From: Coriaria nepalensis
Lineage: Eukaryota > Streptophyta > Magnoliopsida > Cucurbitales > Coriariaceae
Length of the DNA stretch: 64,000 nt
Direction of reading: 5' to 3'
Assembly (NCBI GenBank): GCA_027186245.1
Contig: CP114489.1
Location: 9,865,501 to 9,929,500 of the forward strand
Shown here: piece by piece, positions 46,633 through 60,662 of the stretch
Position numbering within the stretch: the stretch's first letter is position 1
Layout of the letters: each line of letters starts with the position of its first letter
Made by a program: the position numbers and the translations under genes
The notes under the pieces: model-generated
Databases searched by the model: none
The model's input: the letters and a program-made list of their open reading frames with translations, nothing else
Told to the model about the DNA's origin: nothing

Positions 46633-49600
46633 ATCTGAATAAATCGTATGGGCAGCCTCCTCCCTCTCATCATTCATCTCATCCCAGTTCTTATGGATCA
46701 AATAGAAGCCGGCCTGGTAGTCATGGAGGCAGTGGTGGGGGAGGAGGAATGGTGGTCCTTTCAAGGCCTCGCAGTTCTCAGAAGACTGGGGCGAAGCTTT
46801 CTGTTCCACCCCCCTTGAACCTTCCTTCTCTGAGAAAGGAGCATGAGAAATTCGATTCGTCAGGTTCAAGTGCCGGGCCCTTAGGTGGAGGGGTTTCAAG
46901 AACCGGACAGAGGTCAACTTCAGCTAGTATGGGGTGGACAAAGCCAGGCTCAATGGCCTTGCAAGAGAAAGAAGAATTCAGTCATTCTGCAACTAATGGA
47001 ATGATTGATCAGATTTTGAACAGTGTTAGTGAGGGGAATAAAGGAACCAGTGCATATACACCACCTTCAGCTCGGTTGGGCATGGCTGGAACTGCGCTTG
47101 TGGCTTCTGTTTCAATGTCTTCTCAATCTTATCCAACAGTAGATAAAGCTACTACAGTTTTGAGAGGGGAGGATTTTCCTTCTTTACAGGCTGCACTGCC
47201 TTCCGCGTCTGGACCCTCACAGAAGCAGAAGGATAGTTTGAATCAAAAACAAAAACAAGCTGTTGGGGAGTCATATAATGAGGATGGCGGTTCTTCCCGC
47301 TTGGGATCTCATGTTGATATGCGCCCACAGTCCCAGTTATCGCATCACAGAGTTGGAAATGGTGAGAATGAGAACAGGGGAGAGGTTTATAGTGTAGTTG
47401 GTCCTTTATCGTCAGATCATTCTCGAAAGCAGGAGGATATTTTTCTAGGCTCACTACCACTTGTTCAGTTGAACCCTCGATCAAACTGGGCTGAAGATGA
47501 ACGTGATACAGGTCATGGTTTGACAGAGAAAGGCAGGGATCATGGGTTTTCAAAGAGTGAAGCTTATTGGGATGCAGACTTCGATATGCCTAGAATTAAT
47601 TCTTTTTTCCAAAAACCAGGTTACAGTGACTCAGCTAGATGGGGGCAGCATGATGATGGAATAGGAAAAGTTCCTTCCAGTGAGGTCCCACGAGTGGGCT
47701 CTTACGGCAGAGATGTGCGAATGCCTAGTAGAGAAGGACGGGAAGGAAACTTCTGGAGGAATTCCACTCTTCCTAAAGATGGATTTAATGCTTCAGAAAA
47801 TGCTGTTGGTGTGAAGACATCTAGTCTCAACAGAGAAACAAACAATAATAACAAGAATGTGTCGTCTTATCGGGACAATGCTCATGAAAATATTGGGAGG
47901 AGGGATGTAGGATATGGTCATGGAGGTAGGCAACCTTGGAACAACACAATGGATTCATATAGCAGCCATAGTACTGAAAGGATGAGAGACAGGTATGGTA
48001 CTGAGCAACACAATAGACAGAGATTTGACGTTCCACAGAATCGCTCACCATCCAAGCCCTCGTATCATTCAGGCAATAAAGGGCTTCCTGTTACTGAGCC
48101 ATTATTTAATTTTGGTAGGGACAAACGTCCAATCACAAAGAATGAAAAACCTTATTCAGAAGACCCCTTTTCTAAAGATTTTGGAGGGAATGGTTTTGAT
48201 GGGCGAGATCCCTTTACTGGTGGTCTTGTTGGTGTGATTAAGAGGAAGAAGGATGTGACTAAGCAGACTGATTTTCATGATCCTGTTAGGGAATCTTTCG
48301 AGGCTGAACTTCAGAGAGTTCAAAAGATGCAAGAACAAGAGCGGCAGCGTATTATTGAGGAACAAGAGCGGGTCTTGGAGCTGGCTAGGAGAGAAGAAGA
48401 GGAGAGAATGCGTCTAGTGAGGGAACAAGAAGAAACACAGAAGAAATTAGAAGAAGAAGCTAGAGAAGCAGCATGGAGAGCAGAACAAGAACAGATGGAT
48501 GCCATCCAAAGGGCTGAAGAACAGAGAATAGCTCGGGAAGAGGAGAAGCGGAGGATTGCTATGGAGGAAGAGAGGAGAAAGCAGGCTGCTAAGCAAAAAC
48601 TTTTAGAATTGGAGGAAAGAATAGCCAGGAGAAAGGCTGAATCAGTGAAGTCAGGTAGTAATGCTCTAGATATTCCAGAAGAGAAGATACTAGGAATGGG
48701 AAAAGAAAAAGATGTTTCCAGGGTGGCAGACATGGATGGTGATTGGGAAGATGGTGAAAGAATGGTGGAGAGGATCACAACTTCAGCTTCTTCTGAGTCG
48801 TCCAGTCTGAATCGGTCCTTTGAGATGGGCTTTAGGACTCAGTTTTCTAAAGGTGGTCCTTCTGGGTTTGTGGATAGAGGAAAGCCAGTTAATTCATGGA
48901 GAAGGGATTTTAATGAGAATGGAAGCACCTCAGCCTTCTTTCCTCAGGACCATGACAATGGTCATAGTCCCGGGCAAGATTCGTCAATGGCTGGGAGGCC
49001 ATTTTACAGGAAAGAGCTCCCTGGTGGATCTGGATTTATGTCGGATTCTCCGGTTGATGATTACACTCATCTAAGAGGGCAGAGATGGAGCTTTTATGGG
49101 GATGGAGATCATTTCGACAGGAACATGGGAAATGATTCAAAGTTTCCTGATAATGTTGAAAATTTTGGAGATCTTGGATGGGGCCAGGGTCGTAACCGTG
49201 GAAATTTGTACTCTCCATACCCCGATCGACTCTATCCAGATTCTGAGGCAGATGGAGCTTATTCCTTTGGGAGGGCACGGTATTCAATGAGGCAGCCTCG
49301 AGTTCTTCCCCCGCCAACACTAGCTGCCATGCACAAGTCTTCCCCTCGAACTGAAAATGAACAGCATGGCTCCTCAACTTTTTTAGAAAGTGAGATGCAG
49401 TACAATCCTTCAGCCAGAAATGACTCTACCATGCAGGCTGGTTATAATATTCACCCAGAGAATCTTGGACAACCTGCAATGATGGATATGCAGCATGAAA
49501 ATACTGGGAATGAGATGCAGAAAGCAGATAGGACTACTGCAGAGCGGTGTGATTCACAATCTACCCTCTCTGTTTCTAGCCCTCCAAGTTCTCCAACTCC

Positions 49601-52600
49601 TCTATCCCATGATGACTTGGATGAATCTGACTCTCTTGTCTTATCCAGCAGGGAAGGCAAAGCTCTTCCTGCTTCAATACAGGAGAATGAAGCAGTTGAT
49701 GTGTCTGGAAAGGAGATTATACCTGCTTCAGCTGCTGCATCTACAGGCGATGAGGACGAATGGGCTATGGAGAACAATGAACATCTGCAAGAACAAGAAG
49801 AGTATGATGAGGATGAAGATGGGTACATAGAAGAGGATGAAGTGCATGAAGGGGATGATGAGAATCTAGATCTTAGCCAGGAGTTTGAAGATATGCATTT
49901 GGAGGAGAAAGAATCATCCCACATGATGGAAAACTTAGTTTTGGGTTTCAATGAGGGTGTTGAAGTTGGAATGCCAAATGATGAGTTTGAAAGAAATTCA
50001 GGGAATGAAGATAGTATGCAAGGCAGGGTACAAGTATCAAGAGAAGAGAAGGGCTCTTTCGAGGGATTGCAAGGTGACGAACAAAAGCATCAGTCTTTGG
50101 ATGGTTCCTCTCAAGTGAGCGTTGAGGACTCATCCAGAATCTTCCACAACACAGAGAATGCAATTCAGGACATGGTTATACAGCCCCACAATGCCCCTCA
50201 AGCTAATGCCTCAAGCAGTTCTCTTCTGTATGTTCAGCAGCCAGTCTCTTCTCCAGTTATTATGGCCCCACAATCCTCATCTGGTCAGGCTGCCATGTCA
50301 AATGCATCTTCACTTGGAAGTCAAACTGAAGTACCTGTTAAGCTTCAGTTTGGGCTGTTTTCGGGTCCCTCTCTGATTCCATCTCCAGTACCAGCTATAC
50401 AGATAGGTTCTATACAGATGCCTCTTCATCTACATCCTCAAATTAACCCATCCCTAAGCCAAATGCATCCCTCCCTTTCGCAGCCTCCTCTCTTCCAGTT
50501 TGGGCACCTAAGATATACATCTTCTGCCAACCAAGGGGTAGTGCCATTGGCTCCTCAGTCGGTGTCATTTATTCAGCCCAATGTTCAAGGCAGTTTTCCT
50601 TCCGGTCAAAACTTAGGATGTGCTCTCTCTCTCCAACCTGCTCATAATCAACCAGGAGATGTGTCGAGGCCCCTGAAATGTCAGGTTAATTTATCAGGAG
50701 AGTTGAGTTCAATTCCATCAAGAGAAAACATAGAACATACTGTAATGGTTCAACAGGGCGGAGCAGATATTTCTGGCATCTGTGATAACAATGTCCGATC
50801 TGGACTTGATTCTCAAGATCAAACTCAGGGGTGCCATAGTTCAGCTTTGAACAATGTGTCACCTAGTGCAAAAGAATCCGGAGTTCAACCGCAGATTAGA
50901 GCAGGTACAGTAGATTCTGTATTGAAAGAGAGGGATTTGATGGGGTCAAAAGCTAGAGGTCAGGTATCTGGTGGAAGAGGAAACAGATATGTCTTCACAG
51001 TCAAAGGTTCTGGATCAAGATCACCATTTCCAGCTTCTGACATTAATCGCTCTGACTCTAGTGGACTTCAGAGGAGGCCTCGGCGGAATACTCAGCGGGC
51101 TGAATTTCATGTTCGTGAATCGATGGATAAAAGACAATATAATGGTAATGTTTCATCTAACAACCATTATGGGTTTGATGATAGATCAAATGTTACTGGA
51201 AGGGTCACTACAGTTTCTGCCAGAAGTGGGCGTAGGAATGTTGGCATGACCAATAAGCTATCAAGACAGACGTTAGATCCAGAAAACATTAACTCAGCCC
51301 CAAATAATATGAGGGAGCTAAATGCTGGAAACTGGGTTGACAAGGGATCTAGAACAGAATCTTTAACCAAGAATCGGAACATCCCACAGTCTGGAGAGGG
51401 AAAGCTTAAAAGGAACATTTGTTCTGAAGAGGAAGTTGATGCTCCTTTGCAAAGTGGTGTGGTATGTGTTTTTGAGCAACCTGGTATAGAGGCACCAAGT
51501 GATGAAGATGACTTCATTGAGGTTAGGTCAAAGAGGCAAATGCTGAATGATCGGCGTGAACAGAGAGAAAAAGAGGTGAAGGCAAAGTATCGTGTGTCAA
51601 AGGTTACAAGCTAACTCTCAATTTGACTGTTTTCTTTTCCCCTTTCTAATTGTTTCAACTCTCAAGTAACTTCCTTATTAATTTCTCAATATTGCAGATT
51701 CCTCGAAAGCCTCGTGCTGCTCCAAAAAGTACCAAAGTCTCAGCCAATCTAAGTAAAATTTCTAGTGTAAAGGATGGTGAAGCACCTAACAGAATCCATT
51801 CTGACTTTGTTGCTACTGATGGAGGTGGATTGGGAAAAATTGAGGTATCTAGTGGATTTAATACCAGTGTCATGTCCCAACAGCTGGCTCCAATTGGCAC
51901 TCCCTCTGTGAAATCTGATCCTCGTACTGATATAAGATCACAATCACTAAGGTAATTTATTCTTGAGGAATTTCTCATAGGTGATGAATGTGGAGTCAAG
52001 CGACTCTCATATTTATTCTGCAGGTCAATCCAGAGAAGCGCCCTTCCTTTGGTTGACGGTGGAAAGAACCTTGGGCCGGGTTCGATATTTGACAGCAAGA
52101 ATGATGTTCTTGACAGTGTTCAACCATCTTACAGCTCCTGGAGTACTTCACGGGTTAACCAACAGGTATGTGTTTTACCATCTTGATTACTATATGCTGT
52201 TCTAGCGTGTTTTGACATTCCTCTGAACTCCAGATAGGTATCATGGTTACTATGATAACATTCAATACTCCTTGAGTTATTCTCTTTTGGCCACTAAAGT
52301 TTCATGGATCTAAAACCAATATTGACTGTCTTGTAGGTAATGAACCTAACTCAGACCCAGCTTGATGAGGCCATGAAGCCTGCACATTTTTCATCTCATC
52401 CCCCTGTTGGAGAGCATACTACCTCAGTTACCGACCCAAACATGACATTGTCATCCATCTTGCCCAAGGACAAATCATTTTCTTCCACGACAAACCCAAT
52501 TGATTCCCTCCTTGCTGGGGAGAAAATTCAATTTGGTGAGCAATTTACAGTAATGCTAATAGATTAAAACATATATCCTTCAGAACTGCAATTTCCCTTC

Positions 52601-54698
52601 TGATTCTCTTGCCATATTATATTAGGTGCTGTCACATCTCCATCAATTCTTCCTGCTAGCAACCGAGCTACTTTGCATGGGATTGGCCCCCCAGGTCCAT
52701 CTCGCTCAGAAATCCAAATTTCCCATGTTGTTCCTGGAGCTGAGAATGTGCGCCATTCCTTATTTGACAAAGAGAAACACACCTCTGAATCTTGCACTCG
52801 TTTAGAAGAATCTGAAGCTGAAGCAGAAGCAGCTGCTTCTGCTGTTGCTGTTGCAGCTATCAGTAGTGACGAGACTGTCAGTACTGGACTTGGCATGGGA
52901 AGTTGCTCTGTTTCTGTTTCTGATACCCAAAAATTTGGTGGTTCGGATATTAACGGGGTAGCTTCAGGTATTGAAAACTCAAAAGCATTCACACTATTCG
53001 TAACTTTTTTATTTTCTCTTTATTTATGTTTAATCTGATTTTATATCACATAATCTTCTATTGCAGGTTCAGCTGTTGATGATCAATCTTCGAGCCAGTC
53101 AAGAACTGAAGAGTCGCTCAGTGTAGCTCTTCCAGCTGATCTATCTGTTGAGACTCTATCTATTTCACTATGGCCCCCATTACCTAGTCCACAAAATTCT
53201 TCAAGCCAGATGCTTTCACATTTCCCAGGTGGTGCGCCTTCTCATTTTCCCTTCTATGAGATAAATCCCATTTTGGGAGGTCCCATGGTCGCATATGGAC
53301 CTCACAATGAATCTGCATCCATTCCCCAATCGCAACCACAGAAAAGTAGTGCACCATCTACTGGCCCACTTGGCACATGGCAACAGTGCCATTCCGGAGT
53401 GGACTCATTCTATGGGCCTCCAGCTGGTTTCAGTGGGCCTTTTATCAGTCCGGGAGGGATTCCTGGGGTTCAGGGCCCGCCCCACATGGTTGTGTACAAT
53501 CATTTTGCACCTGTTGGACAGTTTGGGCAAGTCGGCTTGAGTTTCATGGGTGCCACTTATATCCCATCAGGAAAGCAGCCTGATTGGAAGCACAACCCTA
53601 CATCTACTAATTTGAGTGTTGAAGGCGATATGAACAATATGAATATGGCTTCTGGTCAACGAAATCAGACTCCTATGCCTCCTCCAGTTCAGCAACTTGC
53701 GCCTGGATCTTCTCTCCTGCCCATGGCATCTCCTTTGGCTATGTTTGATGTTTCTCCCTTCCAGGTATGGAATAAACTTTGATTCCAAATCTTGAGGTCT
53801 AAAACAATGATGGTTCTGTCTTCTATCTTTACTTTTTGAGTGCCAGTTTGATTTACGGGTATTAAATGGTTATGTGGTTTCTTGAGCTTTCGGGAACTGG
53901 GTAAATATTACACCCTGAAATTGGAATCTCATATAACTTGGATACTTGTGAAACCAGAATTCTATGCAAATTTATCCATAGGTTGCTGCTTGGTTCATCT
54001 TTCCTGGAATCACTAACAATTGTCCAAGATCCTTTTTCCAGCCTTCCCCTGACTTGGCTCAATGGCCTCACGTTCCTCCATCATCAATGCAGTCCATGCA
54101 CATGCCAATGGTGTTGCAGCAGCAAGCAGAAACCATACTCCATTCACAGTTGACCCATGGGCCTTCGATCGACCAATCATTATCTTCCAACTCATTCCCC
54201 AATTCTCAAGCTTGTACAGAAAAAAGCCACAATTTTTCTATTGCAACCGATTCAACTGTCATCCAACTGCCAGATGAGCTTGGAATGGTAGATGTCTCCA
54301 GCTCCATTGCTTCCACGCAGAATGCCGTTGCTAAGAATTCTGCTAATGTCAGCAAAACCAATGCTTTAAACAGCAATAGCGAAAATAGCAATGTGCAGAA
54401 CACGGGTTTTATTTCAAAAACTCACTTGTCTCAGAACAAGGGCATTTCCAACCAACTACAGTACAGACATCATTCTTCGGGTTATAATAATTACCAGAGA
54501 GGCGGAAATGGGGCTTCTCAGAAAAGCACTTCCGGCGGGGAGTGGGCCCATAGGAGAATGGGATTCCAAGGAAGGAATAACCAGTCATCAGTCAATGCAA
54601 ATAACCGCTTTCCTTCTTCAAAAGTTAAGCAAATTTACGTAGCGAAACAGACATCAAGTGGATCATCTTCATCAACAACAGCCCCATTTGGTGCTTAG
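46593..54698 (+). CDS. Large disordered BAT2/PRRC2-like protein
   Basis: Exons 46593-51602, 51698-51951, 52024-52165, 52337-52535, 52626-52967, 53067-53764, 54042-54698 join in frame to 2,433 residues. The first exon alone encodes 1,670. The N-terminus MANPGLGNKFVSVNLNKSYG, a Gly-rich patch, then KLSVPPPLNLPSLRKEHEKF (~69-88) fit the BAT2 N-terminal domain; an Arabidopsis counterpart is probably AT3G50370 (from memory). A ~120-residue Glu/Arg/Gln-rich coiled coil (~558-680) follows, then an acidic stretch (~1050-1105), then SDEDDFIEVRSKRQMLNDRR (~1635-1654) with a basic helix. The C-terminal third is Pro/Gln/Met-rich and ends RG-rich (NYQRGGNG, MGFQGRNN). BAT2/PRRC2 proteins associate with RNA and translation, and a plant BAT2 protein, MOS1, affects immune-gene expression; the role here is inferred. 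ATG 46593 was chosen because it gives the conserved MANPG start. Confidence 0.9.
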
Positions 54699-54870
54699 AA
54701 GGATCTGTCTGAAAACTTTTTCTGGTTCCTCAAATGATGGAGAGTAAAGCTCTTTCTTCACTATTTCCGGGTCGTCTTCATTTTTTTTCTTGTACTGGCA
54801 CTGGTTGCAAACAATAGTGTCTATTTATTGGAATTGGTTTATTTGATAATTGCTAATCTTGATGTTCTTA
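54699..54870 (+). other. Probable 3' UTR of the BAT2-like gene
   Basis: T-rich sequence after the stop, including CTTGTACTGG and TTGATAATTG, ending before the microsatellite. No clear AATAAA signal was seen. Confidence 0.4.
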
Positions 54871-54903
54871 GTAATATATATATATTTTTTCTTTCAAAGA
54901 TAA

Positions 54904-55770
<867 letters not shown>

Positions 55771-56036
55771 TACATCTCTAATACTTCTTTGCATGCATGT
55801 GAACTAAGACTCTATTTAAATAACCTTCTTCTTCTACGGGTATGAGTTTTTTGGTTATTAAAGTTTGAGGTCCCGAACTTCGGTTTCGAGTTCCCAAGAC
55901 TTCAGTTTGAAGAAAACCCGCCGTCCGCCACCTTAACCTTCAGTTTGTAAACTCAAAAAACCTTCGAACTTCAGTTTCCCCAAACTCGAATCTCACAGTG
56001 GGAATAAAAGCTTCTCAGAGGCGGGACATGTAGACT

Positions 56037-56234
56037 CATTTCGGACTGGTCTGGGCTTTGCTTCTCCACGTAGTCCGTCGGCGGAAAGTTGAGCTTCTCA
56101 TAGGCGGGACATGATTGGGCGAAGGCCCATTTATCTACACTCTCCATCTCTCTTCATACCGTCTTTTCCCCCTCCCATTTCGGACTGGTCTGGGCTTCGC
56201 TTCTCCACGTAGTCCGTCAGCGGAAAGTTGAGCT
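56037..56234. repeat. 59-bp direct repeat spanning the ERF stop region
   Basis: 56176-56234, inside the ERF coding region, and 56037-56095, beyond its stop codon, match at 57 of 59 positions. A shorter repeat, GCTTCTCAKAGGCGGGACATG-like (56010-56030 and 56092-56112), is interleaved. See findings. Confidence 0.9.
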
Positions 56235-56778
56235 TTGCTCTGTCTCCTCTGAACTCAATGGCGGCCCGATCATAAGCCCGGGCTGCTTGCTCCGCTGTCT
56301 CGAATGTCCCGAGCCAGACCCGGGTTGCCCGTCTAGGGTCTCGGATCTCGGCAGCCCATTTACCCCATGGCCTCTGCCTCACCCCTCTGTAATTCTTCTT
56401 CGCCTTCACCTTCATCTTCTTCTTCTTCATATTATTCTTATTCCTCTGCTTCTCACCGTCTTCTAATTCTCCATCCTCTTCTCCATTAAAGAAGTCGCAA
56501 CCCAAGCAGCCCTTGATTCTGCAGACCCCACATATCTCTTCATCTGGAAAGGAGATGTAGCTGGTCCCACTTGAAGCCGGGTAGTGACAAGTGGCATCCC
56601 CGTCTGAGAATTTAGAGCTTCCGTCACTGATGACGTGTTTCAGAGCTGAGACCATTATATAATGTTCCTCTTCCTTACCGATTCCGATTTTCTGCATTTC
56701 AGAAAGATTTCGATTCTGTCCTCTACTTTCTTCTTCTTCTGGATTTAAGAAGTCGGAGTTCATAGAACTCTTGTTCAT
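56131..56778 (-). CDS. AP2/ERF transcription factor, group X (ERF108-112 like)
   Basis: A single exon for 215 residues. The AP2 domain is at ~129-186: [40 protein letters not shown] and [13 protein letters not shown]. The YRG and RAYD elements are intact, and the WAAEIRD Ala/Asp positions mark ERF rather than DREB type, so it should bind GCC-box DNA. N-terminal to it are [13 protein letters not shown] (39-51) and [12 protein letters not shown] (83-94), a CX2CX4CX2C motif that I recall as characteristic of group X ERFs, whose members (RRTF1/ERF109, ABR1) answer wounding, redox and jasmonate signals. A Lys-rich run [11 protein letters not shown] (118-128) is a likely nuclear signal. A TATA box and three CACGTG G-boxes lie upstream. 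A broken duplicate is 2 kb away. Confidence 0.93.
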   Translation of the reverse strand: MNKSSMNSDFLNPEEEESRGQNRNLSEMQKIGIGKEEEHYIMVSALKHVISDGSSKFSDGDATCHYPASSGTSYISFPDEEICGVCRIKGCLGCDFFNGEEDGELEDGEKQRNKNNMKKKKMKVKAKKNYRGVRQRPWGKWAAEIRDPRRATRVWLGTFETAEQAARAYDRAAIEFRGDRAKLNFPLTDYVEKRSPDQSEMGGGKDGMKRDGECR

Positions 56779-56853
56779 TCTTTCTTTTTTTTTTTTTTTT
56801 TTCTTTTTTCGCGCGGGGAATTTGGATGGGCGAGATTTGGAATTTGGATTGTG

Positions 56854-56861
56854 TATTTATA
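56854..56861 (-). promoter_or_regulatory. TATA box of the ERF gene
   Basis: The minus strand reads CCGTATAAATACAC, ~76-83 bp upstream of the start codon, so the leader must be short (about 45-50 nt). Confidence 0.65.
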
Positions 56862-56919
56862 CGGAAGAATAGCTCCCGTGGCGATCAACTGTACGCCATT
56901 TTCACACGCTTGTTGCTGT

Positions 56920-57020
56920 CACGTGGACGTTACCTACAGGGCCTGTGTAAGTAAGAAACTTAATTATGGACTGTACACGTGGGAAGCCGATATCATCACC
57001 GACGTCCGTATAGACACGTG
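56920..57020 (-). promoter_or_regulatory. Three G-boxes upstream of the ERF gene
   Basis: CACGTG occurs at 56920-56925, 56976-56981 and 57015-57020, about 140-240 bp upstream of the start codon. G-boxes bind bHLH (MYC2-type) and bZIP factors, fitting jasmonate, ABA or light control. The aligned positions of two are mutated in the duplicate (59143-59148 CACGCG; 59185-59190 CATGTG). Confidence 0.6.
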
Positions 57021-57309
57021 GAAATTCAAGATATTTTATCATCAAAACTTCGCTACTCTTAGAAGGTACTAAGAAACTCGACTCCATGAGGTTTAGGCGG
57101 CACATCTGTCTAAAGTGACAGATGCTGTCGTGGTACCCTGGTACCTTACCACGTCAACCGTGTCTTCATGCTTACGTGTTATCTTTTTAATCAAACTTTA
57201 GCTCTTACCTGAGTACTTTCGTACGAAAAAAACCGAGAGCTTCTAAAATGAAAGATTCACGTAAGTTCGAACTTCTAAAAAAACATTAAATATATTTGTA
57301 TTCTTATTT

Positions 57310-58315
57310 ATCGTTTTTACATTGAAATTCTAGTTTCCGACACGTGTAATTGATGAATTTTTATTTTTTTCCTTTTTATTTTTTTTAAAATTCGTTTTTA
57401 CACATTAAATATATGTTCCGACTCCATGTCTTGAGAAACCATAGACAAGCTTGGGGTATCTGAAGGATGAATATACAACGGAGAATAAGACTGAGATAGA
57501 GATCGATCGAAGCTGAATTTGCACCGATAGAGTTTATATCAGTCGAAGCTGGAGAGACTCTGTATTAATACACAGTAATCGACATGATCAAGAAATTTAG
57601 ACATGAAGACCGTGAAAAGATAGAGATAACGAAGAAGAAGAAGAGCTCAGTAAAGATGTAAGAGCTGATTTCGAATCACTCTGTGAAGATTTGAGTTGGA
57701 ATGAAGTATTTTTCCGGAAAAAATCAAGAAAGAAATTTTTGTTTCGATCGCGGGAAAGAGGGAAGAAAAATTTTAACGATCTTGCTGCTCTATTGCTATG
57801 ATGCCATGTCAAATGCCCTTGGATGAGGGAAAAAGATATTGATTAATTAATGATGAGCGTGCAATTACATGTATATATATAATTAGTTAATCATTAACTG
57901 AATAACAACTAATATCAACTAACTACCACAGACTATTGACATATTACAAAACAGTCCCTAATATGCTAATAGAAACATTATTTGAAAGTTGAAAAAATAT
58001 ATATTTTTACAAAAAAAAATTATTAATATAAAATGTACATAATAATTATATGTTTTTAATAATATGATTAAATTAATTAATTAATTTTTAAAAAAATTGT
58101 TGCGGAATGGTTATCAACCGCTATTCGCTTCATTTCGTGAAGTAGTGAATAGTGGGTGATTAGTATAGAGGTTTTAACTTGCAGAGCAGGCCATGCCTCA
58201 TTGTTTGAAAATGAGGTCGAGGTCAGCGTGGAAGTGTTAGACTTTTGAGGCAATTGTCCTTGACGTTTGGAAAATTCTATTTTTAATATATCATCTCTAA
58301 TTTACCATAATAAAA
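57310..58315. other. Intergenic spacer between ERF gene and its broken copy
   Basis: No gene supported. AT-rich; a GAAGAAGAAGAAG tract near 57631-57643. Confidence 0.45.
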
Positions 58316-58479
58316 GAACTTAACTACTACTACTTTGCATGCACGTGAACTAAAACTCTACGTAACCTTCTTCTATGGGTATGAGTTTGGTTATTAAAGT
58401 TTGAGACTTCTGAGTTCCCAGAACTCCAGTTTGAAGAAGTCCGCTACCTCAACCTTCAGTTTGCAATCTCAACGTGGGA

Positions 58480-58790
58480 CAAGCTTATTCCTCAGCTTCT
58501 CAGCGTCTTCTAATTCTCCTTCCTCTTCTCTGAAATCTTCTCATTAAAGTAATTGCAACCCAAGCAGCCCGTGATTAGGCAGACCCCACACATCTCTACA
58601 TCTGGAAACCAGATGTAGCTGGTCCCATTTGTCGACGGGTGATGAGACGTGGCTTCCCCGTCTTGACACATTAAAGCAACCGCCATTGATGGCATGTTTA
58701 AGAGATGACACCACTATGTAGTGTTCCTGTTTCTTTCGGATACCGATTTCCAGCTTTAGAAAGATTTCGGCTTTCTCCTTTTACAAAGAG
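58480..58790 (-). pseudogene. Broken tandem copy of the ERF gene, AP2 domain lost
   Basis: Minus-strand text parallels the ERF at 56131-56778: EHYIVVSSLKHAINGG, then after a frameshift QDGEATSHHPSTNGTSYIWF, then CGVCLITGCLGCNYF, then after a second frameshift EEEGELEDAEKLRNK. At that point it jumps to sequence matching the 3' flank of the intact gene, so roughly 425 bp, including the whole AP2 domain and stop region, is absent. Both breakpoints carry CTT. No start codon aligns with the intact gene's. A 61-residue frame (58510-58695, MPSMAVALMC) still includes the CX2CX4CX2C motif. Flanks are duplicated too: ~55775-55925 matches ~58320-58475, and ~56970-57300 matches ~59130-59390. Confidence 0.85.
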
Positions 58791-59399
58791 TCTTAGCTCT
58801 TTTTTTTTTTTTTGGGCCGACCAGATTTTTAGCTACTGAGTTGTAGTATAATTACAAAGAATCTAGCCAATAGATAACCTGTTAAGTGAACCCTCATCGA
58901 GTCCTATTATTGCCGACCACCTTTCATAAAATCGAAACATATTAAAATTTATTTATAAATCAAATCACATAGCAATATATATTAAGGTTTCAAACCAATC
59001 CCAAATTCAATCTTATTAATCAATCTATTTTTATTACATTTAATATATTACAATTAATATATATAAAAAAAAAATCCTAAACAATTTAAACAGTGGCCGG
59101 AAAGGTGAGGGGAGACAGTAAGGTGAGACTTGCAACTTAGTACACGCGGAAGCTGATATGACAATTGCGTACGTGAGGCTTAGACATGTGGAGTTCATAG
59201 ATACTTCTAATTCTAAATTGTTCTTGCTTCTTACAATTGCGGTAGCTTTGTTAAGTTGCCACGTCAAGTGTGTCTTCGTGCTTACGTGTGATCTTTCTAA
59301 TGAAACCTTAACTCTGACATTGGCGCTTCCTTACAAAATATGAAACTTCTAAAATATAGGAAGATTCTCGTATGTTCTAAAAGAAAAAAATTACAGAGA

Positions 59400-60655
59400 T
59401 AATCTTATTTCTCTTTATCTTTTTATTTTATTTTATTATTATTAATGAAATAATATCAAATTACCATTTAAATGACACGTGTTACTTGTAAATTTCGCCT
59501 AGTCACCGAAGATGATTATTTTTTTAAATCGGATTTGTACAGCTGTACAGTCAAAATTTATGAAAAAAAAACCCTAGTCTCTATCATTCACTTTCCGTCC
59601 GTACGTAGTACTGTTTATAGTTCTTACATGTGCTTAAAATATGAAATAGACGTTTGGATATAGAAGGGCCTGGGAGGCATGGTCAATGGTCAATGGAAGG
59701 GTCGTCTAAGTGGGGTGGTGTTTGAATTCTGTGTGCAGTACAGGGTTTGTTAGCTGCTGCTGAGCTGGACCAGGATTCTTAAAGTAAAATGCAAAATGCA
59801 AAAACAACAAATGCGCCTTTTTCGAATCAAAATCAAAATGTGTCTTTTCTTTTCTTTAGCTGTCTTTTTTTTTATAATTGACTTACATTTTGGAGTTCAT
59901 ATGAACACAATTTGGCATCCTCGTCCGCCGGCCAAATGGCGGTTGCGGCCTGGATTTTGTTAACACTTCATTTTCTCAGAAAGTTTGACCACTTCATCCA
60001 GTCTGGAAAGAGACACGACAGATTTTAATCATATGCTCAAATCCAATCAAAATATCTTCGTGAGATATTTACTTATCTTTGTACTCCAAACTAGATTGCT
60101 TGGATAAAATGCATTTGAGATATCCTTAGTGTGTACGGTACTGGTGTAAAAGTAGCTTATGATAATTCCGTATTAGTGTCGGGTCATATTTATAAAGGAT
60201 TGCTCTACCACAATACGAGTGCCCACGAGCTATTATCTATCCCAGCACGTGGGCCCAAATCAGGCCTCCTTATTTTTATTTTTCATTAACTTTTTACTGT
60301 TTGTCCACTTAGTATTTCTTATTTTCATTTTTTTTTTCCAATAAAACTAGTTTTTGAATTTTTTTCCCTTCATTTTTTTTTTCCAAATAAAATTATTTTG
60401 TTTTCTTTATTTTTTTAAGTAAATTCATCATTGAAAAAATGAGAGCCAAACTATTTCTATCAATTTGTTTTTCCTCTTTATACAATAAAATCATTTTTCT
60501 TTTGAGTATTTTAATATACTTACCATTATATGAATTTTTTTTATTTTATGATATAATCTATTAAAGTTTAATTTATAATATAATTTTTTTTCATTTAAAA
60601 AATATTATTTATATTTATTTTTAATTAACTCTAAGTTCTATCACTAGCCCAAATG
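59400..60655. other. Intergenic, no gene seen
   Basis: AT-rich. Includes a reading frame (59472-59663) with no recognised domain and several T runs. No RNA gene or element supported. Confidence 0.4.
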
Positions 60656-60662
60656 TGGGCTT

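Noticed and set aside
48320..49951. Long antisense frames opposite the BAT2-like first exon (up to 166 residues)
   Set aside because: Ser/Cys-rich mirror images of Glu/Arg/Asp codons of the real gene.
56851..57105. Frames on both strands in the ERF promoter
   Set aside because: They coincide with promoter sequence (TATA box, G-boxes) and have no domain; the duplicated copy does not preserve them.
58136..58232. tRNA-like stretch (GTGGGTGATTAGTATAGAGG...)
   Set aside because: No acceptor-stem pairing and no proper B box (GGTTCGAAT); not a tRNA. No tRNA or rRNA gene was found in the window.
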